From Cytospora piceicola (Eukaryota > Ascomycota > Sordariomycetes > Diaporthales > Cytosporaceae), in assembly GCA_023375675.1 (NCBI GenBank), contig JALQBC010000012.1, positions 620,001-684,000 on the forward strand: a stretch of DNA of 64,000 bases, read 5' to 3'. Positions 10,200 through 20,865 of the stretch are shown piece after piece. The stretch's first letter is position 1, and every line of letters begins with the position of its first letter. Under the pieces are notes generated by a model. That model was not told where the DNA came from, searched no databases, and saw only the letters and a program-made list of their open reading frames with translations. The translations under genes and the position numbers were made by a program.

Positions 10200-13100
10200 A
10201 TGGCAGAACTGGTTATTCTCCCGCAAAATACCACGGGTCTCGAGCCCCCTCCGCAGGGTCGGAGGCGGCCTCGTGCCCTTAATACCATAATGGAGGAAGA
10301 GAACGAGGATGTGGTCTCACCGGTTCGGTCACCATTCTTGAGGAAGACAATTGCTAGGGACAGGACGCAGCAAGATATGAACAGGGTGCAGGCGTGGTTG
10401 GCTCCTCTCGATCCGATCCCCAGCGAGGAAGTCCCAACACCCAGAGGCTTCCCTACTCCAAGAGGCTTCCATTTCATGACCGCCCCAACCCTGCCATCCT
10501 CGCCGTCCTCGGCCTCGGGAGAGGAGGGCAGCTCTCAAGATTCTTACTCGAGAACCAACTCATGGAACCGGCAGAGTGTCATGACTGATGTGACGGAATT
10601 CGATGATTTATATGGGGTATCTGACGACGAGGGCGAGCAGTCTTTCGCACCTCAGGTGCCTCCCAAGACATCCTTCGACGAAGCCAGAAAAGCATTGCCA
10701 CAACTGGTGATTCCCGGAGACCAGCATCCGAACGATTCGGTGTGGTCACCCAAACATCAAGAGTTGTTCAAGACGCTTGCATCACCAGTGCCGCCGACGC
10801 CTCCTTCCGCCGTCGTCATGTCTCCGGCAATGCTGGTCTACATGCAGGCTCGGCATGCTCAACCGATCCCGGGCATTTCAGCACCACCATCACTCGATGG
10901 ATCACTCGATGGAAGCCTCACATCTGAGCAGCTGGCGGTGATGTCGGCGCCTCCTACTCCCGTAATGAGCAGTGAGGACCCTGAGGACAGTGGGGATTCC
11001 TGGCCTGGAGTTCAACTCCAACCCGGCGCTATGGCAACTTTGCAAGCTTTGTCGGGTCACGAATCGGAGGGACTTGAACAAACGCCACAGGAACATGTCG
11101 TTGAGGTGTCCGAGGTACCCATGACAGAGTCGGGGTCATCACGACATCGCCTTATCACCAATAACCTTCGGAGAGAGTCTATCATGCTGTCGCCGGCACA
11201 GCAGAGAACCTTGGGTGGCTTGACTCAGCTTGATATTCCTTCGCCAGGAGGGTTCTTCTCGGGTCTCTCTCCCCATACCCGGACGACATGGCATCTGGGC
11301 ATCTCGCCAGCTGACGACATGGCACCTCCCACGTCGACAACAGCCGAGCAGTTCTATAGGGTTCCTTGGAGCATGAACGATGCTCCACCCATGCCACTTC
11401 CACCAAAGCAGCTTGAACGGCCTCTTCACATAACCCACGGCGACTTCTCGGGCTCGCCAGTCGAGCACGTTGTCGAAATGCTCGAACCCATCAAGGACGA
11501 GGATGTCTTGACAGCGAGACGGGTTGAGGAGCCAGTCACGGCTAAAAGGGTACCGGCTTACCAACCGTCGACTGTCTCTGAAGGTGATGAAGAAGACATC
11601 TACTCGCTATCGTCACCTAAGGAGGAAGACCATGTCGCAGAGATTGTTGTCGACTATGATCCCAACTATGCCCGCAAGCAGCAGGAGATCGCAGTGTCGC
11701 ACTTAGACCGAACCGAGGTTTGGCTCAGGGCACAGTTCTCCTACATGAGGGGCGTTGGCTTCGAACATCCAGAAGAAGAAGCTGAAGAACCTGAGAAGGC
11801 CGGAGTCAAGATTCCAGAGACGGAAGCCATATCGACGGAACTGGAGCAGCCTCCCACGCCTCCACCCAAGGTGCCGATCCAGCCATCAACGGCTGTCACC
11901 CCGGCACCCGCTAAGAAGTCTGTTCGCTTCTCTGCCCAACTCACCATTGCACCCGCGGCTGGGAACCTCCCGGTTTCCCTCCCCTCAAAGCTCCTCCAGC
12001 AAGAATCAGCCTATTACCGGGCCTTCCAATCCATGACCGTACGCGCCACGCAGACTGATGTCTTTGTCCACCGTCTCCCGCGCTTCGAGGCCCTCCAGGC
12101 CGAACGTGTTGCCCTCCGTGAGCAGCACCGCGACCGGCTACTGGGCAAGTACCAACTGTCAGTCATGCCGCAGTCCGCCAAGAAACGCATGAGCGCCAAT
12201 GTTGCCCGCGGTGATGACGAGATTTTTGAGGATGCGGAGAAGATGCGCCTGGACAAGGAGGCCGACGCGATGAAGCAGATGTGTACTGCAAACTGGCACG
12301 TCGCTGCCCTCAAGATGCTTAATGGTGGTAAGTTGGTTTGTGCACCGGTGCACAAGCGACTTGCCAGATTGTCCATGGCGCCGCAGGGCCGTGGAGGCGG
12401 ACGGAACAGGCTGCGTATTCTGGATCTCGGCGGCCAGGCTGCCTGCGACTGGGCGTGGCATGCCGCCTTGCAATATCCCAACGCCAAGGTGTACACCGTG
12501 ACGACCAAGGCAATCCGCCAGCTGTCCAACTCCAACATCCGCGGGCCGCCGAACCACCGCCAGGTCGCCGTCAACAGTCTGTGGCGGCTCCCCTTCGCGA
12601 ACGATCAGTTCGACCTCGTCTCCGTGAGGGAACTGCACAGCATCCTCAAGGCGTCCGACATCCCCGACTCGGAGGACGAGTGGGATCTGTGTCTCCGCGA
12701 GGTCATGCGCGTGCTCAAGCCGGGTGGCTACATCGACTTCAACGTCATGGATTCGGACATCGTCAATGCGGGCCCGCTGGGCCTAGCCAAGAGCGTCGAG
12801 TTCGGATTCACACTCAAGACTCTGGGCTGTGACCCGTCGCCAACCAAGTCCTTCCTTCCCCGCCTGTCGCGCGAGGGGTTCGAGGACGTCCGCCGCGCAT
12901 GGGTGGTCCTCCCCCTCGGCCCCAAGCCGATCGAGAAGCCCGGCCCGATACGCTACGGGCCCAACGGGCCGGAGCCCTCGCCCCCCGCGGGCGGGAACGC
13001 GACCAGCCTCGACGCCATGGCGCCGGGCAGCCTGCCGGGCAGCACGGACGACGCGGCCGCGATCGCGGGTGTCGCGGGCACCTGGAGCTGGGAGCGGTGG

Positions 13101-13361
13101 ATCCTGAGGTGCGAGATGGAGAAGGCCAACGGCGAGCTGAGGAGCGGGTTCAAGCTCGCGGACACGGTGAGCACCGACGGCGGCGTTGTGAGGGAGGCGG
13201 AGAAGAGCCTGAGGGGCGTGCACGCTGTTGTTGAGGAGGGCAGGGGCTGTGGCGCCGGCCTGAGGGTGCTGAAGGGGTTCGCGAGGAAGCCCGAGGCTAT
13301 GAGGAGCATCACGCAGGAGGTGTTGGATGTGCTGGAATCCATGGAGTTTATGGAATTCTGA
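10200..13361 (+). CDS. large SAM-dependent methyltransferase-domain protein
   Basis: One uninterrupted frame of 1053 aa. Residues 1 to about 690 are Pro/Ser/Glu-rich and low in hydrophobics, so probably disordered. The C-terminal third holds a class I methyltransferase-like fold. LRILDLGGQAACDWAW (about 738-753) is the SAM-binding motif I. The later RLPFANDQFDLVSVRELHSI and LREVMRVLKPGGYIDF segments fit the Methyltransf_11/UbiE pattern. Motif I reads DLGGQAACDW rather than the usual DxGxGxG, so catalytic activity is not certain. Substrate is unknown. A GTAAGT-like site near 12329 lies in frame, but no intron is needed to keep the protein continuous. A regulatory role is possible given the long tail, without direct evidence. 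Confidence 0.8.
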   Translation: MAELVILPQNTTGLEPPPQGRRRPRALNTIMEEENEDVVSPVRSPFLRKTIARDRTQQDMNRVQAWLAPLDPIPSEEVPTPRGFPTPRGFHFMTAPTLPSSPSSASGEEGSSQDSYSRTNSWNRQSVMTDVTEFDDLYGVSDDEGEQSFAPQVPPKTSFDEARKALPQLVIPGDQHPNDSVWSPKHQELFKTLASPVPPTPPSAVVMSPAMLVYMQARHAQPIPGISAPPSLDGSLDGSLTSEQLAVMSAPPTPVMSSEDPEDSGDSWPGVQLQPGAMATLQALSGHESEGLEQTPQEHVVEVSEVPMTESGSSRHRLITNNLRRESIMLSPAQQRTLGGLTQLDIPSPGGFFSGLSPHTRTTWHLGISPADDMAPPTSTTAEQFYRVPWSMNDAPPMPLPPKQLERPLHITHGDFSGSPVEHVVEMLEPIKDEDVLTARRVEEPVTAKRVPAYQPSTVSEGDEEDIYSLSSPKEEDHVAEIVVDYDPNYARKQQEIAVSHLDRTEVWLRAQFSYMRGVGFEHPEEEAEEPEKAGVKIPETEAISTELEQPPTPPPKVPIQPSTAVTPAPAKKSVRFSAQLTIAPAAGNLPVSLPSKLLQQESAYYRAFQSMTVRATQTDVFVHRLPRFEALQAERVALREQHRDRLLGKYQLSVMPQSAKKRMSANVARGDDEIFEDAEKMRLDKEADAMKQMCTANWHVAALKMLNGGKLVCAPVHKRLARLSMAPQGRGGGRNRLRILDLGGQAACDWAWHAALQYPNAKVYTVTTKAIRQLSNSNIRGPPNHRQVAVNSLWRLPFANDQFDLVSVRELHSILKASDIPDSEDEWDLCLREVMRVLKPGGYIDFNVMDSDIVNAGPLGLAKSVEFGFTLKTLGCDPSPTKSFLPRLSREGFEDVRRAWVVLPLGPKPIEKPGPIRYGPNGPEPSPPAGGNATSLDAMAPGSLPGSTDDAAAIAGVAGTWSWERWILRCEMEKANGELRSGFKLADTVSTDGGVVREAEKSLRGVHAVVEEGRGCGAGLRVLKGFARKPEAMRSITQEVLDVLESMEFMEF

Positions 13362-14294
13362 TTGTCGGGAGTCAACCCCATATGTCGTCTTACTGGACTT
13401 TTCTGTGAATTCAATACTCGCTATACCCCCATTTCTTTTCTTACTATTATTCCTATACAACCGATGTCTTTTTCATTCCCCTTTTCTCCTTGGGCCTTGG
13501 ATTGATGATGTATATGGGGGACGACGTTACATGATTGTACAGGACGCAAAGGACTTCTTATACATAAACAGTTTCTCTCAACAATTCTCTTTGCGCTGTT
13601 CACACACGAGATGGCATGGTCTTCGAAATTACTTGTAATATATATACACACTTGTCGCCGGCTGGGGATGATACAGTTATATTAGAAAAAGTTGAGAACT
13701 GGTTAGAAAACGTGGCTGCTTCAAGATCGCAAACGTGTTGCCTCATCTGAAGAATTCATCCATCTTTGCTGTGTTTGCCGAGACAGCAGGAGGGTCCACA
13801 AGATCATCACTTCATTGGCTGAATATTCACAAGCCTACTGCCTCCCACCCTGATCACTATTCTTGAGACGGTCCGGAACCTCACAAAGACCGGCGTTGGC
13901 CGGGCTGTTTGCCCAACGGCACGGAGTCAACCGCTGTAGAAGTTGTGAACGCGAGCTGAACTGCAGAGGCTTGCCCGGCCGTCTGTCCAGCACCGTGACA
14001 AGACCTAAGACAATTCGATGGTACGGAATAGCCAGCCAAAAGAGCGAAGAAAAGAGCGAAGCGGTACTGACATTCAATCACGGGGGGGGGGGGGGCAGCA
14101 AAAGAGAGAATGTCAACTCGACACACAATATGCCGTCTTTATTTGTTTATTGCTATAAGCAACGTATTTCATTATAAGCCAATCATCACCTAGGCATAAC
14201 GTGGTATCAAGCTATCGACTCAGAAAGAAGCCATGCACTTTTCTAGCCCATCGCAGCGCAATCCTATCACCGTCCTCTTCATCTGTCTGTCTGT
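13362..14294. other. convergent intergenic region
   Basis: Gene-free spacer between the methyltransferase-like gene and MED14, whose 3' ends face each other. It contains a 14-G tract at 14082-14095. No supported coding features. Confidence 0.45.
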
Positions 14295-17200
14295 TTAATC
14301 CAGCACAATCGCCGCGCCCTGCGAACCAGCAGCAGCAGCAGCAGGCGGGGAACCCCCAGTGGCCATGGCCTTCATGACATCGCTGACCCTGGTCAACAGA
14401 CCCTCAATACTGTTCCCATGAGGATGTGCAACGGCAGACTTCCCATGGCCCTGCCAGCCATCGCCCCTACCGTCAAAGACAGGCTGAAGGGCGGCGTCGA
14501 ACGCGTCCTTCTCCTTGGGGGGGTCCTCAGGGCGTTGATACCGCTCCATATTCCACCAGAGCTGCCCACGGCGCGACTTGAGCCTGAAGCTGAGGCAAAG
14601 CGTGCGCGACGCCCTGTTCGGGAACGCGGGCAGCTGGAAGTGGACATTCAGCCAGTCGAGGGCCCGGGGTAGGATCTGGAGGTCGCCCTGGTTATTCGCG
14701 GAAATATCTGCCCACGAGTCCTCGATCGAGTCCAGACCCCGGTGGAGGGGCAGTGTCACCTGCAGCCAGTAGGGCAACTGCTCGAAACCGACAGGCGAGT
14801 TGACAAGCCGCTCGAGCATGTCCTGGACCCTAATGTGAGGGTTGCCCTTTTCAAGGGTGATCTTGACCTTGTCGCTCCCCGCGAGGTCCAGCACAACCCT
14901 CCAACGAGGCTGGTCTTGTTCCCCACTCGCGGCGACCTGCTCAGGTGTGCCATATGTGAATACAACCTTGCGTAGAGTCACACTCTCGCACTTCACCGTG
15001 TTCGCGCGACTACTCATTGCTGCCACAAACTCAACCAGTCTATCTATAGCCTTAAGACGAGTGACTAGAGACTCGACGAATGACTTCCCGATCTCAGTCC
15101 GCAGCTGGAGTCTAAATTGTCCGGTCCGTGGCTGGTAGATAACATCGTGGTCGACGTTGCCCTTTATCAACGCGAACTTCGACTTGTCGTTGACCACTAT
15201 TTTTACGTCGGCGGATACCTCTAGGCGCTTACTGGACGGGACAGCGGCGCCACGCAGACCGCGGAAAACAATATGGACGAATTCTTCAGCCCAGGAGCCC
15301 CGGGGTTGCTTGAGTTTGCTCTCATTGCTCTGAGGCGGCAGGATAGCCGCAAGCCTGACATACAATCCAGGGATCTTGAGACGCGACGATAAGTAAGGGT
15401 TATCCGCACGCTTCGTGGCGTATTGAAATTTGTTCTTTCGCAGAGCCGTGATATCAGTTATCTGGGCAATCATGCCAGTAGTCAAAGCGGACAGATCCGT
15501 GAAGAATGTGACTGAGAGCTCAGGGTTTGCTGATGTGATCGGAAGGAGGTTGTACGTCTTGATTCGGGCGGTTGGTTGCTCGATTATGGCACTCTTTCGA
15601 ACATTGGCTTGAGCGTTCAAAGGTTTGGTTCGTGGTTTCGGCGGGTTTTCTTTGCCTCCGGTAGGCGGTACATCGTCCATTCTAAACAAAGTCAGCACAT
15701 TATTGCAAAAATATTTCGGATACTGCTCGGACTTACACTTCGACCAACCACCATGTGTCGCCGGCCAAACTCAGACATACGACAAGGTACCACGCAGGAC
15801 CCCAGCCTTCCCGCTTGAGCCACAATGGCTGGCAATGCTCTCGGGAAGGGTGCAGGCGCTTGACTTCGTCTGAACTGACCGGCCTTCTGGACATGTGCCA
15901 GCCCGAGCCTTTGCCTCGCCGAATGATCTCGTCAAATTCGCTCTGCCACCTGATGCTCTCAATCTGCACAACGCCATCCTCGATTGGGTTTTTACACCTC
16001 TGGTTGAGGAATACTTCTCCCCTGGATATAAGCGACCGCGCAGCAGGTTGCATGTTGAAAAGTCCGGTCGTAGTATTCAAGCGCATCGTCAACGTTTGCG
16101 AGTGCGTCAGTTGGATTGCCAGTGTAGATTCCGACGGCTCTTCACTGTTGATGCAGAGTGATATCGATGCCTGCCGTTTTTCGAACCGTGGCTTCGATAG
16201 TAATTTCGCGTACATCGATGACAGAATGTGCTCGACGTGTTTCGCAATGATCCTCTTCAGGAGAACTTCTGCAGATATCTCCCCGCCGTCGACCATAAAA
16301 TCCACATCTTTGATCTCCTTTCCGTCTCTGAACCATCGTGTCGTGAGGTAACTCCTTGGTCTAGTTCCTGGTGGGGAGTTACGTGGTGGCGCTTTTCCGC
16401 TGTTAATACCGACGATAATCCAGCTTTTGACAGGCTTGATATCGCTTGCGAGCAACCGATTGGTCCAATATTGGATCGAGAGAGCCCTGTTCAGGCGTTC
16501 TACCTTGACGTTCTCGATCCAACGGCCACGGCTGAGCACCAGAGCCTGTCTCCGTAGCTCGTTGATCTTGTGTGTCAAGACGAACTCGTGAAGGAACTCG
16601 TAACAACCTCGCAGGCCATCGCTGCCGAGCGCTTCGTTTACTTTCATCTCCACAAATGCCATCAATGCCTCTGGAAGGTCCCTGGGCGCGGGTGAAAAAT
16701 TGAAGCGGAAGTTGATGAACCAAAATTGCTTCTCGAAATCTTCATCCGCGATTGTGAGATCCACCTCAAATTCACCCTTGACCTCGAAGGTCACACGGCC
16801 AGAGTCGATCCTGTAATCTCTGAACTCATAGGGAATCTTGTCGTGATCCTCCAGATTCAACCGGACCGATAACAGTGTATTCAACTCACTAACCCACTTC
16901 AACTGCTCGGCAACCGTTAAAGGAGGAGGGTCGATATAACCGAACTATTGGCAGTCAGTAATGCGAACATCAACCCAATCCGCATAGTCTTCTTACCTCA
17001 GGCATCCAAGGCGCTTGTCCTGTAGATAATACCTGGAGCGCCGTTTTGATGTCTGGATCAGGCAACCGTGCCCCGTACAGATCCCTCTTGATGCGGCCCA
17101 TGAAGTCGAGACCCAAGTCATACTTGTTTGCTTGCTCACTGATGTGGACGTTGAGATCGATGAGTCTGCTGACTTGACTGGCCTTCCTGCTCCATTCCGA

Positions 17201-17707
17201 TATCACTAGAGCTTTAACCCATCTGCCGTGCATATCCTGTATGAAGTGCAGCAGGTTTGCCTTCTTGTTCTGGTTCTCATCCGAGTTGTCTTCCGTCGAG
17301 CCAGAAGCTCCATTTGTTGCCCCGCCGTGTATTGGTATCCTCGCAAGCTCCTCGATCTTGGTGTGGAGATCATTGTGTGATTTCTGTGACAGTCGTTGCA
17401 GAATCAACGGGAGTGGTACGAAGTTCTGGGTGATATGTGCAATCTCGGGTGGTAAGTTCTTCATCTTTGCATCTTGGTCCGGCGGGTTCGAAGCTGTCTG
17501 AACTTGTGGATTCGGCGCATCTGCGTCCATTGGGGTATCGTATCCTCCGTTCACTATTGCCGCGCCGCTAGGTTTACTGGGTTTATTTGGTGACGGTTCG
17601 CGCTTCACCATTCCGACACCATTGATGCCGTTCACCTTCAGATCTCTGTCGTGGTTGGTGCGCAACCCATTCTGCGTTCCGTTCTCCATCTTGACAGCCC
17701 CCAGCAT
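14295..17707 (-). CDS. MED14: Mediator complex subunit 14 (Rgr1)
   Basis: Three exons (17707-16997, 16944-15737, 15681-14295) encode 1101 aa. Introns are 52 and 55 nt with GTAAGA and GTAAGT donors and TAG acceptors. After a polar N-terminus, the Med14 signature NLPPEIAHITQNFVPLPLIL begins near residue 84. It continues through KANLLHFIQDMHGRWVKALV and the splice-restored PWMPEFGYIDPPPLTVAEQL. The remainder matches the long repetitive Med14 architecture linking head, middle and tail modules. Med14 is the scaffold of Mediator and is essential for RNA polymerase II regulation. The C-terminus is Ala/Gln-rich. Start could be 17707 or the Met at 17689; both precede the conserved part. Confidence 0.93.
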
Positions 17708-18969
17708 GCTGAGGGCGAGAATCTCATTCGTGAGACCTCACCCTACCGTAGCTCCTTCCCTCTTTCGGTGGTTCCGTAGTTGACAGGATGGTCGCAATGC
17801 GTCGCGCAGAGAACAATCGGGAGGAGGACAGGTCGAAAAGCACCGGTGGTGGTGATGCGTACTTGTCGGTTCGCGTGTCCTTCTCAATCGCTACTACAGA
17901 AGACTGAATCGCAAGGCGCAAGCACTGCCGAAATGTACTTGGCTCCTTCTGCCTTCGAAGGTTTCCAACAATGGGATAACCCAGTAGGAAAACCTTTTCA
18001 AGCCTCCATTAAGCAATATAATCCTCGGGTTTCGCTGGAAAAGGTACGAATAGGAGATCGAGTGAAGTTCGGCTTTCTTCAATTAGTCCGCTGCCTATTG
18101 GGAAGGATGGAGAATTCGTAGGTGCGCAGCTGTCGCGCAGAATGCTGGTGACTTTTACGCGATTCTTTGTTCGTGATTTGGGCCGAAACGTAGAATCGAG
18201 ACGCGGTGGTTGCTGATTGTAAGGGTCGTGGACAAAGAGACTCGCAGCTGTGATGATGGGAAGCTGGGAGTTGGGTGGGACGTACGAAGTCCAGTAGCAG
18301 CGTGAACCAGGTCGGTCAGGTCTTGGACTGGCGCCGAAGGACCGTTCCCAGCTCACCAAGAGCCGCCGAGCCATACGACCCGCTATTCACGTGACTACCC
18401 GGCTCCGAGGTTGAGTCTTGGGCAACATCACCCGGACCGCCTCCGGACCCAACACTCGGGGTCAACCCCCTTATTTGTTTGCAGACATCTTGGTATCAAG
18501 ATTGTTGAATCCAATCTCCAATACCCAAGTGGAGAATATTGCACCTCATACCCAAAGTTTCTTGCCTTTCAATACAGTCACATTGTCGGATGTCGGAGGT
18601 ACTCAGTCGCCGGAGCTGAATGGTATAACCGATTTGAATGTTTTTTTTTATCCTTTTCACAAGAACCATACAGCAGCCTACTGTTTCCAGCTGGGCAATA
18701 CGAGTGAATCAAGCCAATCGACTTGGTCAATTACAAGACTTTCAGTCATCAGTTGTATAGCAGAACCTCAGGCCAAATTGAAACCGTATATCTTTGCATA
18801 CCTACTTAAGTAGTCTACCAAGGTCTCGTCGCACCACAGCATCCCCCAGTTCCATTGCGCCGTTACATCGTGTGTCATTATTGTCTAGCTGTTCTCAGGT
18901 ATTAGCCTGGAGGCTTTCTTCTTTGTCGACTAGACTAACGAGGGTTGGACGCTTGGAGAACCTGTATAC
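17708..18969. other. intergenic region upstream of MED14
   Basis: About 1.26 kb between the MED14 start and the end of the G6PD gene; both are on the minus strand, so it holds the MED14 promoter and G6PD 3' untranslated region. Open frames up to 131 codons show no family features. If the extra G6PD intron proposed in the findings is real, that gene's last codon lies at 18885-18888. Confidence 0.4.
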
Positions 18970-20865
18970 TCACATCCTTGTGGATTGCGTGGCCGAAGTC
19001 GTTGGCCATTGGTAGCCAGCAGCATCGCTGAATCTGTAGCCGTAAGAAGACGTGAAGTCATCAAGGACGCCGGGTCCACGAGAGCCTGTAGGGAAAGTAT
19101 TAGTCAGTGTTCTCAGAGATACGTAGACCCGAGACAAGTAACTCACCATAAGGATACTCCATCGGAATAATCTCCTTGTTGTCGTCCAGGTAGTGCAGGA
19201 GGGGGGTGAAGATTCTCCAAGAAGAATCCAGCTCATCGTCACGGACGAAGTTGGAGTGGTCGCCCTTGATGCAGTCAAGAATCAACGATTCGTAGGCCTC
19301 AGGGATCTTGAGGTCAGAGAATCGTCGGCGGTAGGTGAGATCCAGCTCTGTCACGACAGTCTGCATGCTCAGGCCGGGCAGCTTCGAGTTCATCTTGATG
19401 TAGACACTCTCATTGGGCTGGATTCGCATGACCAGCTCGTTCCGCGGAATGTCCTTAAAGATTCCGGAGGTCACGTCCTTGAACTGCACCCGGATCTCCG
19501 TCTTCTGCTCGTTCAGAGCCTTACCAGCCTTCATGATGAAAGGCACGCCATCCCATCGCTCGTTCTTGATGTAAGCGACCAGGGCGCAGAAAGTAGGGCA
19601 TCGAGAATCCTTAGGAACAGTGTCGTCTTCCTTGTACGATGGCTTGCTGCCATCCAGAGACTTGCCATACTGGCCAATGATGACGTCCTTTGGCTCGATG
19701 GAGGGGATGGAACGGAGGACTCGCACCTTCTCGTCACGGATATCCTCTGAAGAGAAGGAGACAGGACGCTCCATGGCGAGCAGTGTCAGCACCTGGAGCA
19801 GGTGGTTTTGCATGACATCTCGAACGATGCCGAACTCATCAAAGTAACCACCCCGACCCTCAGTTCCGAAGGGCTCCTTAAAGGTAATCTGGACGTTGTC
19901 GATGTGGTGGCGGTTCCAGGTTGCGCCGAGGAAGGAGTTGCCAAACCTCAGGATCAGGATGTTCTTTACCATCTCCTTTCCAAGATAGTGGTCAATGCGG
20001 TAAAGCTCGTCCTCGTTCCAGTCAGGCTCCAGCGACTTTTGCAGCTCTCGTGAGCTGGCAAGGTCCTTGCCGAATGGCTTCTCAACAATGACACGAGCAA
20101 TTCCCTTCTTGGGGTAGCAGCACCTCTTCAGATGTTGAGAGACGATGGTGAAAACACTGGGTGGCAGTGCCATGTAGAACAGACGGTGTGCTTCCTTGCG
20201 GCCCTCCTCGAGCTCCTCGAGGTGCTTGTTCAGGTTGTTGAAGGACTCGTCCTTGTCGTACTGGCCGGAGACATAGGTGCAGATCTTGCAGAATTCCTCA
20301 AGCATCTGTTCCATATCCTTGGTAGGGGTCTTGATGTATGACTTGATCCTTCGCAGGTAGTCGTCGTGGTCCATCTTGGTTCTAGCATAGCCAACGATCT
20401 TGATGTCCTTGGGCAGGAATTGGTTGCGGTACTTGAAGGATATATATTAGCTCATCGCGATCTCTACGCCCAGAGGACGGGTAAACCTTACGAGTCCGAA
20501 CAAGGCCGGGTACTAGAAAAAAGTTAGCCTGGTATAAACCACATATGGGGATCGGCTTGCTCACTGTCTTCTTCTTGGCCAAGTCACCAGAGGCTCCGAG
20601 GACCACGATGACGCTGTTGTCCTTGAGCTCCATGGACCTGATTATGACACCGAGTTAGTCGCAATATAGCCAAAGGAGTGACTTCCACTCCTGAGCAATC
20701 AAGCCATGCTGCGCGAACAGGTACAACAACAGGATTGTGGTTGAGGCAGAGCTCGGGGTGTTCTGTCGTGGCGGAACAGCTCCCAACCTCCAACCTCCCT
20801 CCTCCAGCTTTGGCGGGGTGCGCGGGGCTGACTTACGCTGCAGCGGAGTGCAATTCGGCCGTCAT
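18970..20865 (-). CDS. ZWF1: glucose-6-phosphate 1-dehydrogenase
   Basis: Five exons: 20865-20837 (29 nt), 20637-20565, 20512-20492 (21 nt), 20431-19147 and 19085-18970, total 507 aa. The joined sequence reads VVLGASGDLAKKKT, the NADP-binding motif, then YPALFGLYRNQFLP. EKPFGKDL (about 157) and RIDHYLGKE, the catalytic signature (about 186-194), follow. The rest matches G6PD through SRGPGVLDDFTSSYGYRF to YQWP. The enzyme oxidises glucose-6-phosphate to 6-phosphogluconolactone, feeding the oxidative pentose phosphate pathway with NADPH in the cytosol. The stop TGA lies inside a GTGAGT donor consensus, so a further intron (18973-18889) could change only the final residue. The first intron is about 200 nt, longer than usual in this window. 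Confidence 0.96.

Noticed and set aside
12329..12345. Intron in the methyltransferase-like gene starting at GGTAAGTTGG
   Set aside because: The frame stays open and runs straight into motif I; no branch/acceptor pair was needed or evident.
12783..13460. 225-codon antisense frame over the methyltransferase-like gene
   Set aside because: Low-complexity Arg/Ala/Gly-rich translation in a GC-rich coding segment; shadow of the real frame.
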